Source: Natronohydrobacter thiooxidans (GTDB lineage: Bacteria > Pseudomonadota > Alphaproteobacteria > Rhodobacterales > Rhodobacteraceae). From it: a stretch of DNA of 64,000 nucleotides. The notes under the pieces are model-generated. The model did no database searches and had not been told where the DNA came from. It saw only the letters and a program-made list of their open reading frames with translations. Shown in pieces: positions 1 through 7,900 of the stretch (within the stretch, counting starts at the first letter, position 1; each line of letters begins with the position of its first letter). The translations under genes and the position numbers were made by a program. The DNA lies in contig NZ_MJAP01000034.1 in NCBI RefSeq assembly GCF_001884735.1, forward strand, positions 434,001 to 498,000. Reading direction: 5' to 3'.

Positions 1-599
1 ATGCGCGTCGCATCGGGCAGGGCAAGGATTTTCTGCACCGAATCCCACATCGTATCGGCAGAACCACCGGGGAAATCGCAGCGCGCCGTGCCGAAATCGG
101 GCATGAAGAGCGTATCGCCCACAAATGCCGCATCGCCGATCACATAGGTCAGGCAGGCTGGCGTATGGCCCGGCGTGTGCAGCACATCGCCGCGCATTTG
201 GCCGATATGGAAACTGTCGCCATGCTTGAACAGCGCGTCGAATTGCGAGCCGTCGCGCTGGAACTCGGTGCCTTCATTGAACACCTTGCCGAAAGTGTCC
301 TGCACGATGCGGATATTCTCGCCAATGGCGATCTTGCCGCCCAGCTCGGCCTGAATATAGGGCGCGGCGGACAGGTGGTCGGCATGGACATGGGTCTCCA
401 GCAGCCATTCGACCTCATAGCCTTTGTCCTTCACGAAAGCGATGACCTGATCGGCCGAGCGCGTATCGGTGCGTCCCGAGGCATAGTCGAAATCCAGCAC
501 CGAATCGACAATCGCGCATTTCAGGCTGTTCGGATCGCGCAGGACATAGGTGACGGTAAAGGTCTCTTCGTCGAAAAAGGCGGTAACTTCGGGCGTCAT
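1..599 (-). CDS. MBL-fold hydrolase, persulfide dioxygenase/Blh-like (3' end outside window)
   Basis: A minus-strand gene that runs off the left edge; 199 codons are visible, from the ATG at 599, and the stop is not in the window. The metallo-beta-lactamase signature HVHADH is at residues 70-75, with the later metal-ligand regions HTPGHTP (141-147) and GDTLFMPDFG (161-170). The whole visible protein resembles the ETHE1/Blh branch, which in the characterised members oxidises glutathione persulfide during sulfide detoxification; a glyoxalase II-like hydrolase is the alternative. The upstream region carries an operator-like repeat cluster (628-668) of the kind expected for sulfide-responsive BigR/SqrR regulators, which favours the persulfide reading. 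The gene lies 124 bases downstream of alanine dehydrogenase on the same strand, with a hairpin between them, so it probably has its own promoter. Fold certain; substrate inferred. Confidence 0.85.
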   Translation of the reverse strand, partial: MTPEVTAFFDEETFTVTYVLRDPNSLKCAIVDSVLDFDYASGRTDTRSADQVIAFVKDKGYEVEWLLETHVHADHLSAAPYIQAELGGKIAIGENIRIVQDTFGKVFNEGTEFQRDGSQFDALFKHGDSFHIGQMRGDVLHTPGHTPACLTYVIGDAAFVGDTLFMPDFGTARCDFPGGSADTMWDSVQKILALPDATR

Positions 600-627
600 C
601 TTGCGTCTCCATCTTTCAGTGTTGGAG

Positions 628-668
628 GCAATATACGCTTTTGAATACATATTGCAAGATTTGAATGT
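628..668. promoter_or_regulatory. Candidate BigR/SqrR-type operator upstream of the MBL hydrolase
   Basis: An AT-rich patch in GC-rich DNA directly upstream of the start at 599. It contains the inverted repeat GCAATAT (628-634) / ATATTGC (649-655), a direct repeat TTTGAAT at 640-646 and 660-666 (20 bases apart, about two helical turns), and ATTG-N8-GAAT at 651-666. The last is one base from ATTC-N8-GAAT, the spacing I recall for the SqrR sulfide sensor of Rhodobacter. Operator function is inferred; no ArsR-type regulator gene is in the window. Confidence 0.45.
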
Positions 669-683
669 AATAAATCCCGCAAA

Positions 684-715
684 GCCCCGCGCCGCCGGAA
701 TGGGCAGCGCGGGGC
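684..715 (-). terminator. Hairpin downstream of ald
   Basis: Perfect 9-base arms GCCCCGCGC (684-692) and GCGCGGGGC (707-715) lie just after the ald stop. On the minus strand the hairpin is followed by only a short TTT, so it is a weak intrinsic terminator at best. Confidence 0.45.
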
Positions 716-722
716 GCGCAGA

Positions 723-1841
723 TCAGATTTTCAGCGCTTTCGCGGGCGAGAGCACATCGATTTCCAATGCACGGCCCACGGCGTAATGGGTCAGGTGGCC
801 GGCATGGGTGTTCAGCCCTTCCATCAGATGCGGGTCATCCTCGCAGGCTTTGCGCCAGCCCTTGTTGGCCAGCGCCAGCATGAAGGGCAGGGTCGCATTG
901 CCCAGCGCGATGGTCGAGGTCCGCGCCACGGCCCCCGGCATATTCGCCACGCAATAATGCATCACGCCATCAACCTCATAGACCGGCTCGGCATGGGTGG
1001 TCGGGCGCGAGGTCTCGAAACAGCCGCCCTGATCGATCGCCACATCCACCAGCACCGCGCCGGGCTGCATGGTCGAAAGCTGCTCGCGCGTGATCAGTTT
1101 CGGGGCCGCAGCACCGGGGATCAGCACCGCGCCGATCACCATATCGGCCCGCGTGATCAGATCGGCAATCGCCGCAGCATCCGAAAACTGCGTCGTCAGC
1201 CGCCCGTGGAAGATATCATCAAGGTAAGACAGGCGCGGGACCGAGCGGTCCAGAATCGTCACATTCGCCCCCATGCCCACGGCCACCCGCGCCGCCGCCG
1301 TGCCGACCACGCCGCCACCGATGATGGTGACATTCGCAGGCCGCACGCCCGGCACACCGCCCATCAGCACTCCGCGCCCGCCATTGGCCTTTTGCAGCGA
1401 CCAGGCGCCCATTTGTGGCGCAAGCCGGCCCGCGACCTCGGACATCGGCGCCAGCAGCGGCAACCCGCCATGACGGTCGGTCACGGTTTCATAGGCAATC
1501 GCGGTCACGCCCGAATCCAGCAGATCGCGGGTCTGGCTGGGGTCGGGTGCCAGATGCAGATAGGTGAACAGCAGCTGGCCTTCGCGCAGCTGCCGCCGCT
1601 CGACCGCCTGCGGCTCCTTGACCTTGACGACCATCTCGGCGCGTGCAAAGATTTCCTCTGCAGTATCAACAATTTCCGCGCCGATCTTCGTGTAATCTTC
1701 ATCGGTGAAACCGGATCCTGCTCCGGCCCCCGTCTCGATGATCACCTGATGACCATGCGAGATGGCCTCCAGCGCGGCATTGGGCGTCAGGCCCACGCGA
1801 AATTCCTGTGGCTTGATTTCCTTGGGGCAACCGATCAGCAT
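723..1841 (-). CDS. ald: Alanine dehydrogenase
   Basis: Catalyses NAD-dependent interconversion of L-alanine and pyruvate plus ammonium in the cytoplasm. The 372-residue product has the usual family length, begins [20 protein letters not shown], and shows the AlaDH/PNT N-terminal domain, the Lys/His pair in VKVKEP (K75) and YLHLAP (H96) that matches the family's catalytic residues, and the Rossmann motif GGGVVG near residue 175. The start is supported by GGAGG five bases upstream. It is divergently transcribed from an Lrp/AsnC-type regulator gene at 1978, the standard ald/aldR arrangement, so alanine-responsive control by that neighbour is likely. PntA further along the window shares the same fold but has its own paired PntB. 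Confidence 0.95.
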   Translation of the reverse strand: MLIGCPKEIKPQEFRVGLTPNAALEAISHGHQVIIETGAGAGSGFTDEDYTKIGAEIVDTAEEIFARAEMVVKVKEPQAVERRQLREGQLLFTYLHLAPDPSQTRDLLDSGVTAIAYETVTDRHGGLPLLAPMSEVAGRLAPQMGAWSLQKANGGRGVLMGGVPGVRPANVTIIGGGVVGTAAARVAVGMGANVTILDRSVPRLSYLDDIFHGRLTTQFSDAAAIADLITRADMVIGAVLIPGAAAPKLITREQLSTMQPGAVLVDVAIDQGGCFETSRPTTHAEPVYEVDGVMHYCVANMPGAVARTSTIALGNATLPFMLALANKGWRKACEDDPHLMEGLNTHAGHLTHYAVGRALEIDVLSPAKALKI

Positions 1842-1870
1842 GATATCCTCCGTTATGCTTCCAGAAGAAG

Positions 1871-1903
1871 ATATTGCAAAGCCTGCGCGAAATCTTTGAT
1901 ATT
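1871..1903. promoter_or_regulatory. Imperfect dyad in the ald/lrp divergent promoter region
   Basis: The 136-base space between the two divergent starts contains CAAAG (1877-1881) and CTTTG (1894-1898) with partly matching ATAT flanks. It is AT-rich relative to its surroundings and is a plausible binding site for the adjacent Lrp-type regulator. Weak, inferred. Confidence 0.3.
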
Positions 1904-1977
1904 ATGTGCAGGAATCGCAGATCGTGGCGAAGATTCTGCGCAAGATACCGGATTTCAGCAAGAAAGGTTGCGCCGCA

Positions 1978-2436
1978 ATGCAGCTAGACACGACAGATCG
2001 TCGCATCCTCCGGGTGCTGCAAAAGCAGGGCCGGGTCACGAATGCCGAACTGGCCGAGCTTGTGCATCTCTCGCCTTCGGCCTGTCACCGGCGGGTGCAG
2101 CGGCTGGAAAGCGAAGGGATCATTGCCGATTATGTGGCCCTGCTCGATCTCAAAAGCATCGGGCGGCCCACAGTGGTTTATGTCGAGATCAAGCTCTCGG
2201 GGCAGAGCGACGAGATTCTGGATGCGTTCGAGCGCGAAATCCGCCGCGTGCCCGATGTGCTGGAATGCCACCTGATGGCGGGCAGCGCGGATTACCTGCT
2301 TAAGATCATCGCCGCCGATACCGAGGATTTCGCCCGCATCCACCGGCGCTATCTCAGCCGTCTGCCGGGGGTGGTGCAGATGCAATCCTCCTTCGCGCTG
2401 CGCACGGTGGTCAAGACCACGGCCGTCGATATCTGA
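1978..2436 (+). CDS. Lrp/AsnC-family regulator, probable activator of ald
   Basis: A 152-residue transcription factor with an N-terminal AsnC-type winged helix (DRRILRVLQ...NAELAELVHLSPSACHRRV, about residues 6-45) and a C-terminal ligand-binding RAM domain. The longest frame starts at 1906, but the ATG at 1978 is chosen because AGAAAGG lies ten bases upstream and family members begin at this point (LDTTDRRIL). Because it is divergent from alanine dehydrogenase, it probably corresponds to the AldR type that switches on ald in response to alanine; the sequence alone does not prove the ligand. Confidence 0.9.
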   Translation: MQLDTTDRRILRVLQKQGRVTNAELAELVHLSPSACHRRVQRLESEGIIADYVALLDLKSIGRPTVVYVEIKLSGQSDEILDAFEREIRRVPDVLECHLMAGSADYLLKIIAADTEDFARIHRRYLSRLPGVVQMQSSFALRTVVKTTAVDI

Positions 2437-2439
2437 GCC

Positions 2440-2465
2440 GCCCGGACGCGCCATGCTGTCCGGGC
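2440..2465. terminator. Hairpin between convergent lrp and mscL
   Basis: Arms GCCCGGAC (2440-2447) and GTCCGGGC (2458-2465) with a ten-base loop start four bases after the lrp stop and end ten bases before the mscL stop. There is no T-run, so bidirectional termination is a guess from position. Confidence 0.45.
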
Positions 2466-2475
2466 CGACAGGGCG

Positions 2476-2874
2476 TCAATCCGTGGGACGTGCGCGCAAT
2501 TCGTCACGAATCTGGATCAGCAGTTCTTCCTGCGTCGGACCTTTGGGTTCTTCCGGGGCCGGGGCGGGGGCCTCTTCCCTCCTGCCCAGTCTGGACAGCC
2601 GGTTGAGCGTGCGCACCAGCATGAAGACCACAAAGGCAATGATCACAAACTTGATCACCGCATTGATGAAATTGCCGATCATGAATTGCGCGTTGCCGAT
2701 GCCGAAACTGACCGCGCTGAAATCAATGCCGCCGATGAAAATCCCGATCAGCGGGTTGATCATATCCTCGACCAGCGAATTGACAATCGCGGTAAAGGCC
2801 GCGCCGATGATGATCCCCACAGCCAGATCCATCGCATTGCCACGGGCGATGAACTCCCTGAACTCTTTCAGCAT
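2476..2874 (-). CDS. mscL: Large-conductance mechanosensitive channel
   Basis: Inner-membrane pore that opens under membrane tension and releases solutes on hypo-osmotic shock. The 132-residue length and layout fit MscL: an amphipathic N-terminus MLKEFREFIARGNAMDLAVG, TM1 with the GIIIGAAF pore-lining glycines and alanines at about residues 20-45, a periplasmic loop, TM2 at about 70-90 (KFVIIAFVVFMLVR), and a charged cytoplasmic helix at the C-terminus. It is monocistronic, with a GAGGG about nine bases upstream. It ends opposite the Lrp gene, separated by a hairpin. Confidence 0.97.
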   Translation of the reverse strand: MLKEFREFIARGNAMDLAVGIIIGAAFTAIVNSLVEDMINPLIGIFIGGIDFSAVSFGIGNAQFMIGNFINAVIKFVIIAFVVFMLVRTLNRLSRLGRREEAPAPAPEEPKGPTQEELLIQIRDELRARPTD

Positions 2875-2955
2875 CCTGTAATCCCTCGTGATTATGATGG
2901 CAGGATGCTAGCGCCAACGCCCGGACGGGTAAACTGATTAATCCTGCGATGCCGG

Positions 2956-3402
2956 TCAGGGCAATTGTCCTTTCAGCGTGTAGCGCAGGATCTGCACCAC
3001 CTGTTCCGGTCTCTGCGCGACGGCGAGCGCTGCGGCATCGACCTCTTTCAGGGCATGCTGATGCTCGTCCTCATGCAGCACGATCAGCGATTTGCCCAGC
3101 GCCGCCGCATAGCCTGCATCAAAGGCCGCGTTCCATTGCCTGTATTTCTCGCCAAAGCGCACCACCACGATATCGGCATCCGCCAGCGCCTTTCGGGTGC
3201 GGATCGCGTTCAGCTTCGCGCCCTTGTGGTCATGCCAGAATTTCTGCTCCTCCGCCCCCAGAATGGCCACGCCGCAATCATCCGAGGCCGCGTGATCGGT
3301 CACAGGCCCGGTGAAGGTGACCGGCAGATCAGCGGCCCCTTGCGTGATCTGATCGCGCCGGTCGCTGTGGATCTCGCCTGCCAGATAGACGGTGAGTTTC
3401 AT
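2956..3402 (-). CDS. YtoQ family protein
   Basis: A 148-residue protein starting MKLTVYLAGEIH, taken from the ATG at 3402, which has GGAGG seven bases upstream; a longer frame to 3489 has no such support. It matches the YtoQ family, small proteins with a nucleoside 2-deoxyribosyltransferase-like alpha/beta fold; the YLAGEIHS start and the DADIVVVRFGEKYRQWNAAF stretch are characteristic. No reaction is established for the family, so no function is assigned. It stands alone between mscL and the methyltransferase gene, transcribed away from the latter. Confidence 0.8.
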   Translation of the reverse strand: MKLTVYLAGEIHSDRRDQITQGAADLPVTFTGPVTDHAASDDCGVAILGAEEQKFWHDHKGAKLNAIRTRKALADADIVVVRFGEKYRQWNAAFDAGYAAALGKSLIVLHEDEHQHALKEVDAAALAVAQRPEQVVQILRYTLKGQLP

Positions 3403-3539
3403 GTCAGCCTCCGTTTTTGCGCCTGTTCCCCAGCATATAAGCTGACGATCCGCGATCTCCAGACGCTGGCATGTTGCGGGGGCGGGCAAACTGTGGCAAA
3501 GGTCAGTGACAGGCTTGCTAAACTGATGAGTTCAAAACG

Positions 3540-4193
3540 ATGGCCGATTTCGCTTCCCGCCGCCGGACCATGGTCGACACGCAAGTGCGCCCGTCTGATG
3601 TGACCAAATTTCCCATCATCGAGGCGATGCTGCGTGTCCCGCGCGAAGAATTCGTGCCCGATGACAAGATCGAGGCCGCCTATATCGGCGAGAATCTGGC
3701 GCTGGAGGGCGGGCGCGTGCTCCTCGATCCGCGCACATTGGCCAAGATGCTGGATGCGCTGAACATCACACGCAGAGATCTGGTGCTCGATATCGGCTGC
3801 GGCACAGGCTATTCCTCGGCGCTGATGCAATCCATGGCGCAGGCCGTCATCGGGCTGGAAGAGGATGAGGTGCTTGTCAAAAGCGCCGAAACCGCGCTCG
3901 CGCGGGCCGGGGCGGAAACCGTCGTGCTGGTAAACGGGCCACTGACTGCGGGTGCGACGGAACATGCGCCCTATGACGTTATGATCCTGCAAGGCGGGAT
4001 CGAGGAATTTCCGCAAACCCTGATCGGGCAACTGGCCGAAGGGGGCCGGGTCTGCGCGCTGTTCATGGATGGTGCGCTGGGTGTGGTCCGGCTGGGTGTG
4101 CGCAAGGGGGACGTGATCGGCTGGCGCGATATCTTCAATGCCGCCGCCCCGGTGCTGCCCGGCTTTGCGAAGGCAAAGGCGTTCAGCCTGTAG
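3540..4193 (+). CDS. Protein-L-isoaspartate O-methyltransferase family protein
   Basis: A 217-residue SAM-dependent methyltransferase. Motif I, VLDIGCGTGYSSAL, lies at about residues 82-95, and the upstream substrate-gating region matches the PCMT family (VPREEFVP...YIGENLALEGGRVLLDP). True Pcm repairs isoaspartate in ageing proteins, but alphaproteobacterial copies beside tolC are a divergent subgroup whose substrate is not settled; typical Pcm position-specific residues in the middle of the protein are poorly kept. It lies 45 bases upstream of tolC in the same direction, a conserved pairing in alphaproteobacteria. Confidence 0.85.
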   Translation: MADFASRRRTMVDTQVRPSDVTKFPIIEAMLRVPREEFVPDDKIEAAYIGENLALEGGRVLLDPRTLAKMLDALNITRRDLVLDIGCGTGYSSALMQSMAQAVIGLEEDEVLVKSAETALARAGAETVVLVNGPLTAGATEHAPYDVMILQGGIEEFPQTLIGQLAEGGRVCALFMDGALGVVRLGVRKGDVIGWRDIFNAAAPVLPGFAKAKAFSL

Positions 4194-4238
4194 GGAAAGC
4201 AAAACGCGCAACAAGCGCGGCATAAAGGGGCAGGATGG

Positions 4239-5606
4239 ATGAAGCGTTTCTTGAAAACCTTGGCGATGGCCTCAACCTGCATCTGTCTTGGCGCAAGCGT
4301 GCAGGCGCAATCACTCGCGGATACGCTGATTGCGGCCTACCGCAACTCGAACCTGCTGGAGCAGAACCGCGCCCTGCTGCGCGCCGCTGATGAGGATGTG
4401 GCCGTGGCCGTGGCCCAGATGCGCCCGGTGCTGAATTTCGTTGCCGATGCGCAGCAGCGCCTGTCCTCGGGCGGACAGCCCGACAGCCTGACGCTGGGCT
4501 TCAATCTGGCCGCCGAAGTGACCATCATCGATTTCGGGCGCGGCAAGCTCGCGCAGGAAGCCGCTAAGGCGCAGGTTCTGGCGACACGTCAGGCGCTGGT
4601 CAATGTTGAGCAGAATGTGCTGCTGTCCGCGATTTCTGCCTATATAGATGTGCGCACCGCGACCGAGGCCGTGGCGCTACAGCAAGCGACGCAGCGCGTG
4701 ATCACCCAGGAACTGAACGCCGCGCGCGAACGCTTTGAACTGGGCGAGGTCACCCGCACCGATGTCGCGCTGGCCGAGGCCCGTCTGGCCGCCGCGCGCT
4801 CGTTCCTGTCCGCCGCCGAAGGCGATCTGGCCGCCGCGCGCGAAGCCTATAAGTTCGCGACCGGCAACTATCCGGGCCAGTTGCGCCCGCCGCCCAGCCT
4901 GCCGCGCACGGCGGCCAATCTGCAGGTCGCGCAGGATATCGCGCGCCGGACCCATCCCAGCGTGTTGCAGGTCCAGCACGAAGTGACCGCCGCCGAACTG
5001 AATGCCGAGCGCGTCTTCGCCCAGCGTCACGGCTCTGTCACCGGATCGGCCTCGCTTGGACGGCAATTCAGCGATAGCGGCGATACGACCAGCGCGACCG
5101 CCGGTATCCGCTATGCGCGCCCGATCTATCAGGGCGGCCAGTTGAACGCGCTGCACCGTCAGGCCAATGCCCGCCGCGACGCCGTGCGCGCGGGGCTGCA
5201 TCAGGCCGTGGCGCAGGCGTTGCAGAATGTTTCGGTGGCCTGGGCGAATGTCGATGTGTCCAGCGCCCGCATCGCGGCCAGCCAGCAACAGGTCCGCGCG
5301 GCCCAGACCGCGTTCGAGGGCACGCGCGAGGAGGCCCGCCTTGGCGCGCGCACCACGCTTGATGTGCTCAATGCCGAGACCGACCTTCTGGACGCGCGCA
5401 CCCAGCTTCTGCAGGCGCAGGGGGCGCAGCAGATTGCCACCTATAATCTCTTGGCGGCGATGGGGCTTCTGACGGTCGATCATCTGGGGCTGGGGATTCC
5501 CACCTATGATGCCGAAGCCTATTACAACGCTGTGCGCAATGCCCCTGTCACCTCATCGCAGGGCGAGGCGCTGGATCGCGTGCTGCGCGCGATTGGTCGC
5601 CAGTAA
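4239..5606 (+). CDS. tolC: TolC family outer-membrane efflux/secretion channel
   Basis: The 455-residue product has a signal peptide (MKRFLKTLAMASTCICLGASVQA, cleavage near residue 23) followed by the two internally repeated OEP halves rich in long Ala/Gln/Arg heptads (for example QQATQRVITQELNAARERFE and the related second half around residue 350). This is the trimeric beta-barrel plus alpha-tunnel channel used by type I secretion and RND pumps. Length is normal for TolC. The neighbours are an isoaspartyl methyltransferase-like gene upstream and a PopZ-like gene downstream, the order seen in other alphaproteobacteria. No cognate ABC or RND partner lies nearby, so it probably serves several pumps. 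Confidence 0.93.
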   Translation: MKRFLKTLAMASTCICLGASVQAQSLADTLIAAYRNSNLLEQNRALLRAADEDVAVAVAQMRPVLNFVADAQQRLSSGGQPDSLTLGFNLAAEVTIIDFGRGKLAQEAAKAQVLATRQALVNVEQNVLLSAISAYIDVRTATEAVALQQATQRVITQELNAARERFELGEVTRTDVALAEARLAAARSFLSAAEGDLAAAREAYKFATGNYPGQLRPPPSLPRTAANLQVAQDIARRTHPSVLQVQHEVTAAELNAERVFAQRHGSVTGSASLGRQFSDSGDTTSATAGIRYARPIYQGGQLNALHRQANARRDAVRAGLHQAVAQALQNVSVAWANVDVSSARIAASQQQVRAAQTAFEGTREEARLGARTTLDVLNAETDLLDARTQLLQAQGAQQIATYNLLAAMGLLTVDHLGLGIPTYDAEAYYNAVRNAPVTSSQGEALDRVLRAIGRQ

Positions 5607-5753
5607 CCCGTTTACCGCGCAGGGATATTCAAGATTGTCTGCGCGCGCGCGCCGGGTTACACTTGTGCATATTCAGGCGTTTGTGCTCAGGGCCCCGTTC
5701 AGAAGGTGCCGCGCATGCGAATGCCTTGGCAGGTGTGGTAAGAGGGCAGCAGA

Positions 5754-6425
5754 ATGACAGAAGCCATGTCGCGGCGCGATATCGAGGATGTTCTGACCTC
5801 CATCAAGCGGCTGGTCTCGCAAGAGGCGCAGAGCCGCCCAAACCCGGAGCCCGCCCTCGCGCGCACGGGCAAGCTGATCCTGACCCCGGCGCTGCGTGTG
5901 GCCCCGGAAGCGGAGAGCGCTGCGCCCGCCACGCCGATTGCGGCAAATGATCCCGCGCCGACAGAGCCCCTCGCGCCGACGCCGCCTGCGGAAGCCCCTG
6001 CCGCTGAGGCCGGAACGCCTGCAAGCTATTCGCTGATCCGGCGCATCTCCGAGGCCGGGGCCATTCCCCCGGCGCAGCCGGACCTAGCGCCCGAGGGTGA
6101 TGCCTTCGACGCCTTTTCCGGCGCGGAGCCGGATCAGGCGATGGAGGGGCTTGAGGATAGCGCGCTGGAAGCCACGCTTGCGCGGCTGGAGGCGGTTCTT
6201 TCCGGCAAACCCGTGCCCCCGGCAGAATCCGCCGAAGCGACAGAGACCCCCGATGCCACCACGCCGGAGGGCGAGCAGATCATCGACGAGGGCATGCTCT
6301 ATCAACTGGTCGCCCATATCGTGCGGCAGGAATTGCAGGGCGAATTGGGCGAGAAGATCACCCGCAACATCCGCAAGCTGGTCCGGCAGGAAGTCGCCCG
6401 CGAATTGCAACTGCGCCGCAGCTAG
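5754..6425 (+). CDS. PopZ-like polar organising protein (DUF2497-like)
   Basis: A 223-residue acidic, proline-rich protein in three visible parts. The short N-terminal helix DIEDVLTSIKRLVSQE (about residues 8-23) closely follows the Caulobacter PopZ N-terminal helix EEILASIRRIISED, which binds client proteins. A long Ala/Pro/Glu linker of about 140 residues looks disordered. The C-terminal 50 residues (GMLYQLVAHIVRQELQ...IRKLVRQEVARELQ) form two amphipathic helices where PopZ has its oligomerisation helices. It follows tolC, as popZ does in other alphaproteobacteria, although valS is not next to it here. PopZ forms a cell-pole matrix that anchors the ParB-parS centromere. Assignment is by motif and position; overall identity looks low. 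The start could also be the Met five codons in. Confidence 0.65.
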   Translation: MTEAMSRRDIEDVLTSIKRLVSQEAQSRPNPEPALARTGKLILTPALRVAPEAESAAPATPIAANDPAPTEPLAPTPPAEAPAAEAGTPASYSLIRRISEAGAIPPAQPDLAPEGDAFDAFSGAEPDQAMEGLEDSALEATLARLEAVLSGKPVPPAESAEATETPDATTPEGEQIIDEGMLYQLVAHIVRQELQGELGEKITRNIRKLVRQEVARELQLRRS

Positions 6426-6452
6426 GGTTGCGCAGCATACTCGGGATCCCCG

Positions 6453-7148
6453 GTGATGAAGAAAATCGGAATGATCGGCGGGCTGAGCTGGGTCTCAACC
6501 GCCGAATACTACAAGCGCGTGAACGAAATCATGCAGGCGACGGCGGGCGGCGTATCCTCGGCCCGGATCGTGCTCGAAAGCGTTAACCGACAGGACTATG
6601 TCGATGCGGTGATCGCGCGCGAGGACGAGGACGCCGCCTGCGCACAAATCATGGCGTCAGCCCGCGCATTGGAGGCGGCGAGGGCCGATTTCATTGTCAT
6701 CACCTGCAATGATGTGCACCGCTTCGTGCCTGCAGTGCAGCCGGAAGTCTCGATCCCTTTCCTGCATATCGCCGAGGTGACGGCCGAAGCCATCAAATCG
6801 CAGGGGCTGAAGCGGGTCGCGATCCTTGGTGTGCGCAAGACGATGGAGAGTGACTTCTACCCCGAAATCCTTGCCCGGCACGGGATAGAGGCTGTCATTC
6901 CAGATCTCACCGAGAAAGCCTTCATTCACGACAGTATTTATGAAGAACTGGTTCGGAACGAGTTCCGGCAGGAAACGCGCAAGGAATACCAGCGTATCAT
7001 CGCGGCACTGGGTGCACGCGGCGCGGATTGCGTGGCACTTGCCTGCACCGAGATCCCCTTGCTGCTGGACCCCGGAGAGTCGCCCCTGCCAGCTTTTTCG
7101 ACCACCGAACTCCATTGTCAGGCCGCCGTGGCCCGCGCGCTGTCATGA
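6453..7148 (+). CDS. Aspartate/glutamate racemase family protein
   Basis: A 231-residue cofactor-independent amino-acid racemase-like protein. It begins KKIGMIGGLSWVSTAEYYKRVNE, typical of the aspartate racemase branch, and carries the two expected catalytic cysteine regions, VITCNDVHRF (about residue 86) and ALACTEIPLLL (about residue 196). The family interconverts L- and D-amino acids by a two-base mechanism, but many members act on other substrates, so the substrate stays open. It follows the PopZ-like gene by 27 bases and may be co-transcribed. It ends opposite the YcgN-type gene. Confidence 0.85.
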   Translation: MMKKIGMIGGLSWVSTAEYYKRVNEIMQATAGGVSSARIVLESVNRQDYVDAVIAREDEDAACAQIMASARALEAARADFIVITCNDVHRFVPAVQPEVSIPFLHIAEVTAEAIKSQGLKRVAILGVRKTMESDFYPEILARHGIEAVIPDLTEKAFIHDSIYEELVRNEFRQETRKEYQRIIAALGARGADCVALACTEIPLLLDPGESPLPAFSTTELHCQAAVARALS

Positions 7149-7179
7149 CGGGGCGCAGTGCATCCGGTGCAAGAGGGGT

Positions 7180-7626
7180 TTACCCCTCCTCCAGTGGATA
7201 ATCTTCCCAATCCTCCAGCGCCACCACCGCTTCGGACACGGTGCGCCCCTGCATCGACATGCCCGCCTTGCGGGTCGAGGCGGGATCTCCCGTCACCAGC
7301 GGGTGCCAGTCGGGCAGGCTCTGGCCGTTATGCAGCAACCGGTAGGCGCAGGTCTCGGGCATCCAATAGGCGATCTCATCCAGATTGCGCGGCGTCAGCA
7401 CCACGCATTCCGGCACATGGCGTTTGCGCTCGGTGTAGTTCGCGCAGCGGCAGCTGCTGTCATCGAATAACCGGCAGGCGACGCGGGTGAAGATCAGCTC
7501 TTCCGTGTCGATATCTTCCAGCTTGTTCAGGCAGCATTTGCCGCAGCCGTCGCAGAGCGCCTCCCATTCCTCGGGGGTCATCTCGGTCAGGGGGAGGGTC
7601 TCCCAGTATCGCGGGCGCAGGCTCAT
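7180..7626 (-). CDS. YcgN/UPF0260 family cysteine-cluster protein
   Basis: A 148-residue protein with a dense cysteine pattern: CDGCGKCC at about residues 25-32, then single cysteines in the CRLFDDSSCRCANY and VPECVVL stretches and one in PETCAYRL. This is the UPF0260/YkgJ-like zinc- or iron-chelate family, conserved in proteobacteria without an established role. The ATG at 7626 (MSLRPRYWETLPL) is preferred over a frame that extends to 7695, because family members start there. Its 3' end faces the racemase gene 31 bases away. Confidence 0.85.
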   Translation of the reverse strand: MSLRPRYWETLPLTEMTPEEWEALCDGCGKCCLNKLEDIDTEELIFTRVACRLFDDSSCRCANYTERKRHVPECVVLTPRNLDEIAYWMPETCAYRLLHNGQSLPDWHPLVTGDPASTRKAGMSMQGRTVSEAVVALEDWEDYPLEEG

Positions 7627-7900
7627 ACCGGCCACATAGCCGCAGCGCGCGCCGCTGAAAAGGGGGGCTTGCGCGGGCCGGGGCCGCTTTGCCACCGGTT
7701 ACGCGCTTGTGACCCTGTGGCCGGACCGGACCCGGACGGAGACCCCCCTAAGCAAATGTGAGCCGCACAGATCGGGGTAGGGTGCGTTTATTCTGGAATC
7801 CGGGGAAATTTCGGGGTAGTCTTGGAAACTAGACCCGGAAAACGGGCAAATCAGGCAAGTTGACGCAAAACCAGAACAGACGGGTAGTCGGGGCAGTTCG

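Noticed and set aside
786..2303. A 505-codon plus-strand frame across ald and the divergent promoter
   Set aside because: Antisense to alanine dehydrogenase and overlapping the Lrp gene; composition of a shadow frame.
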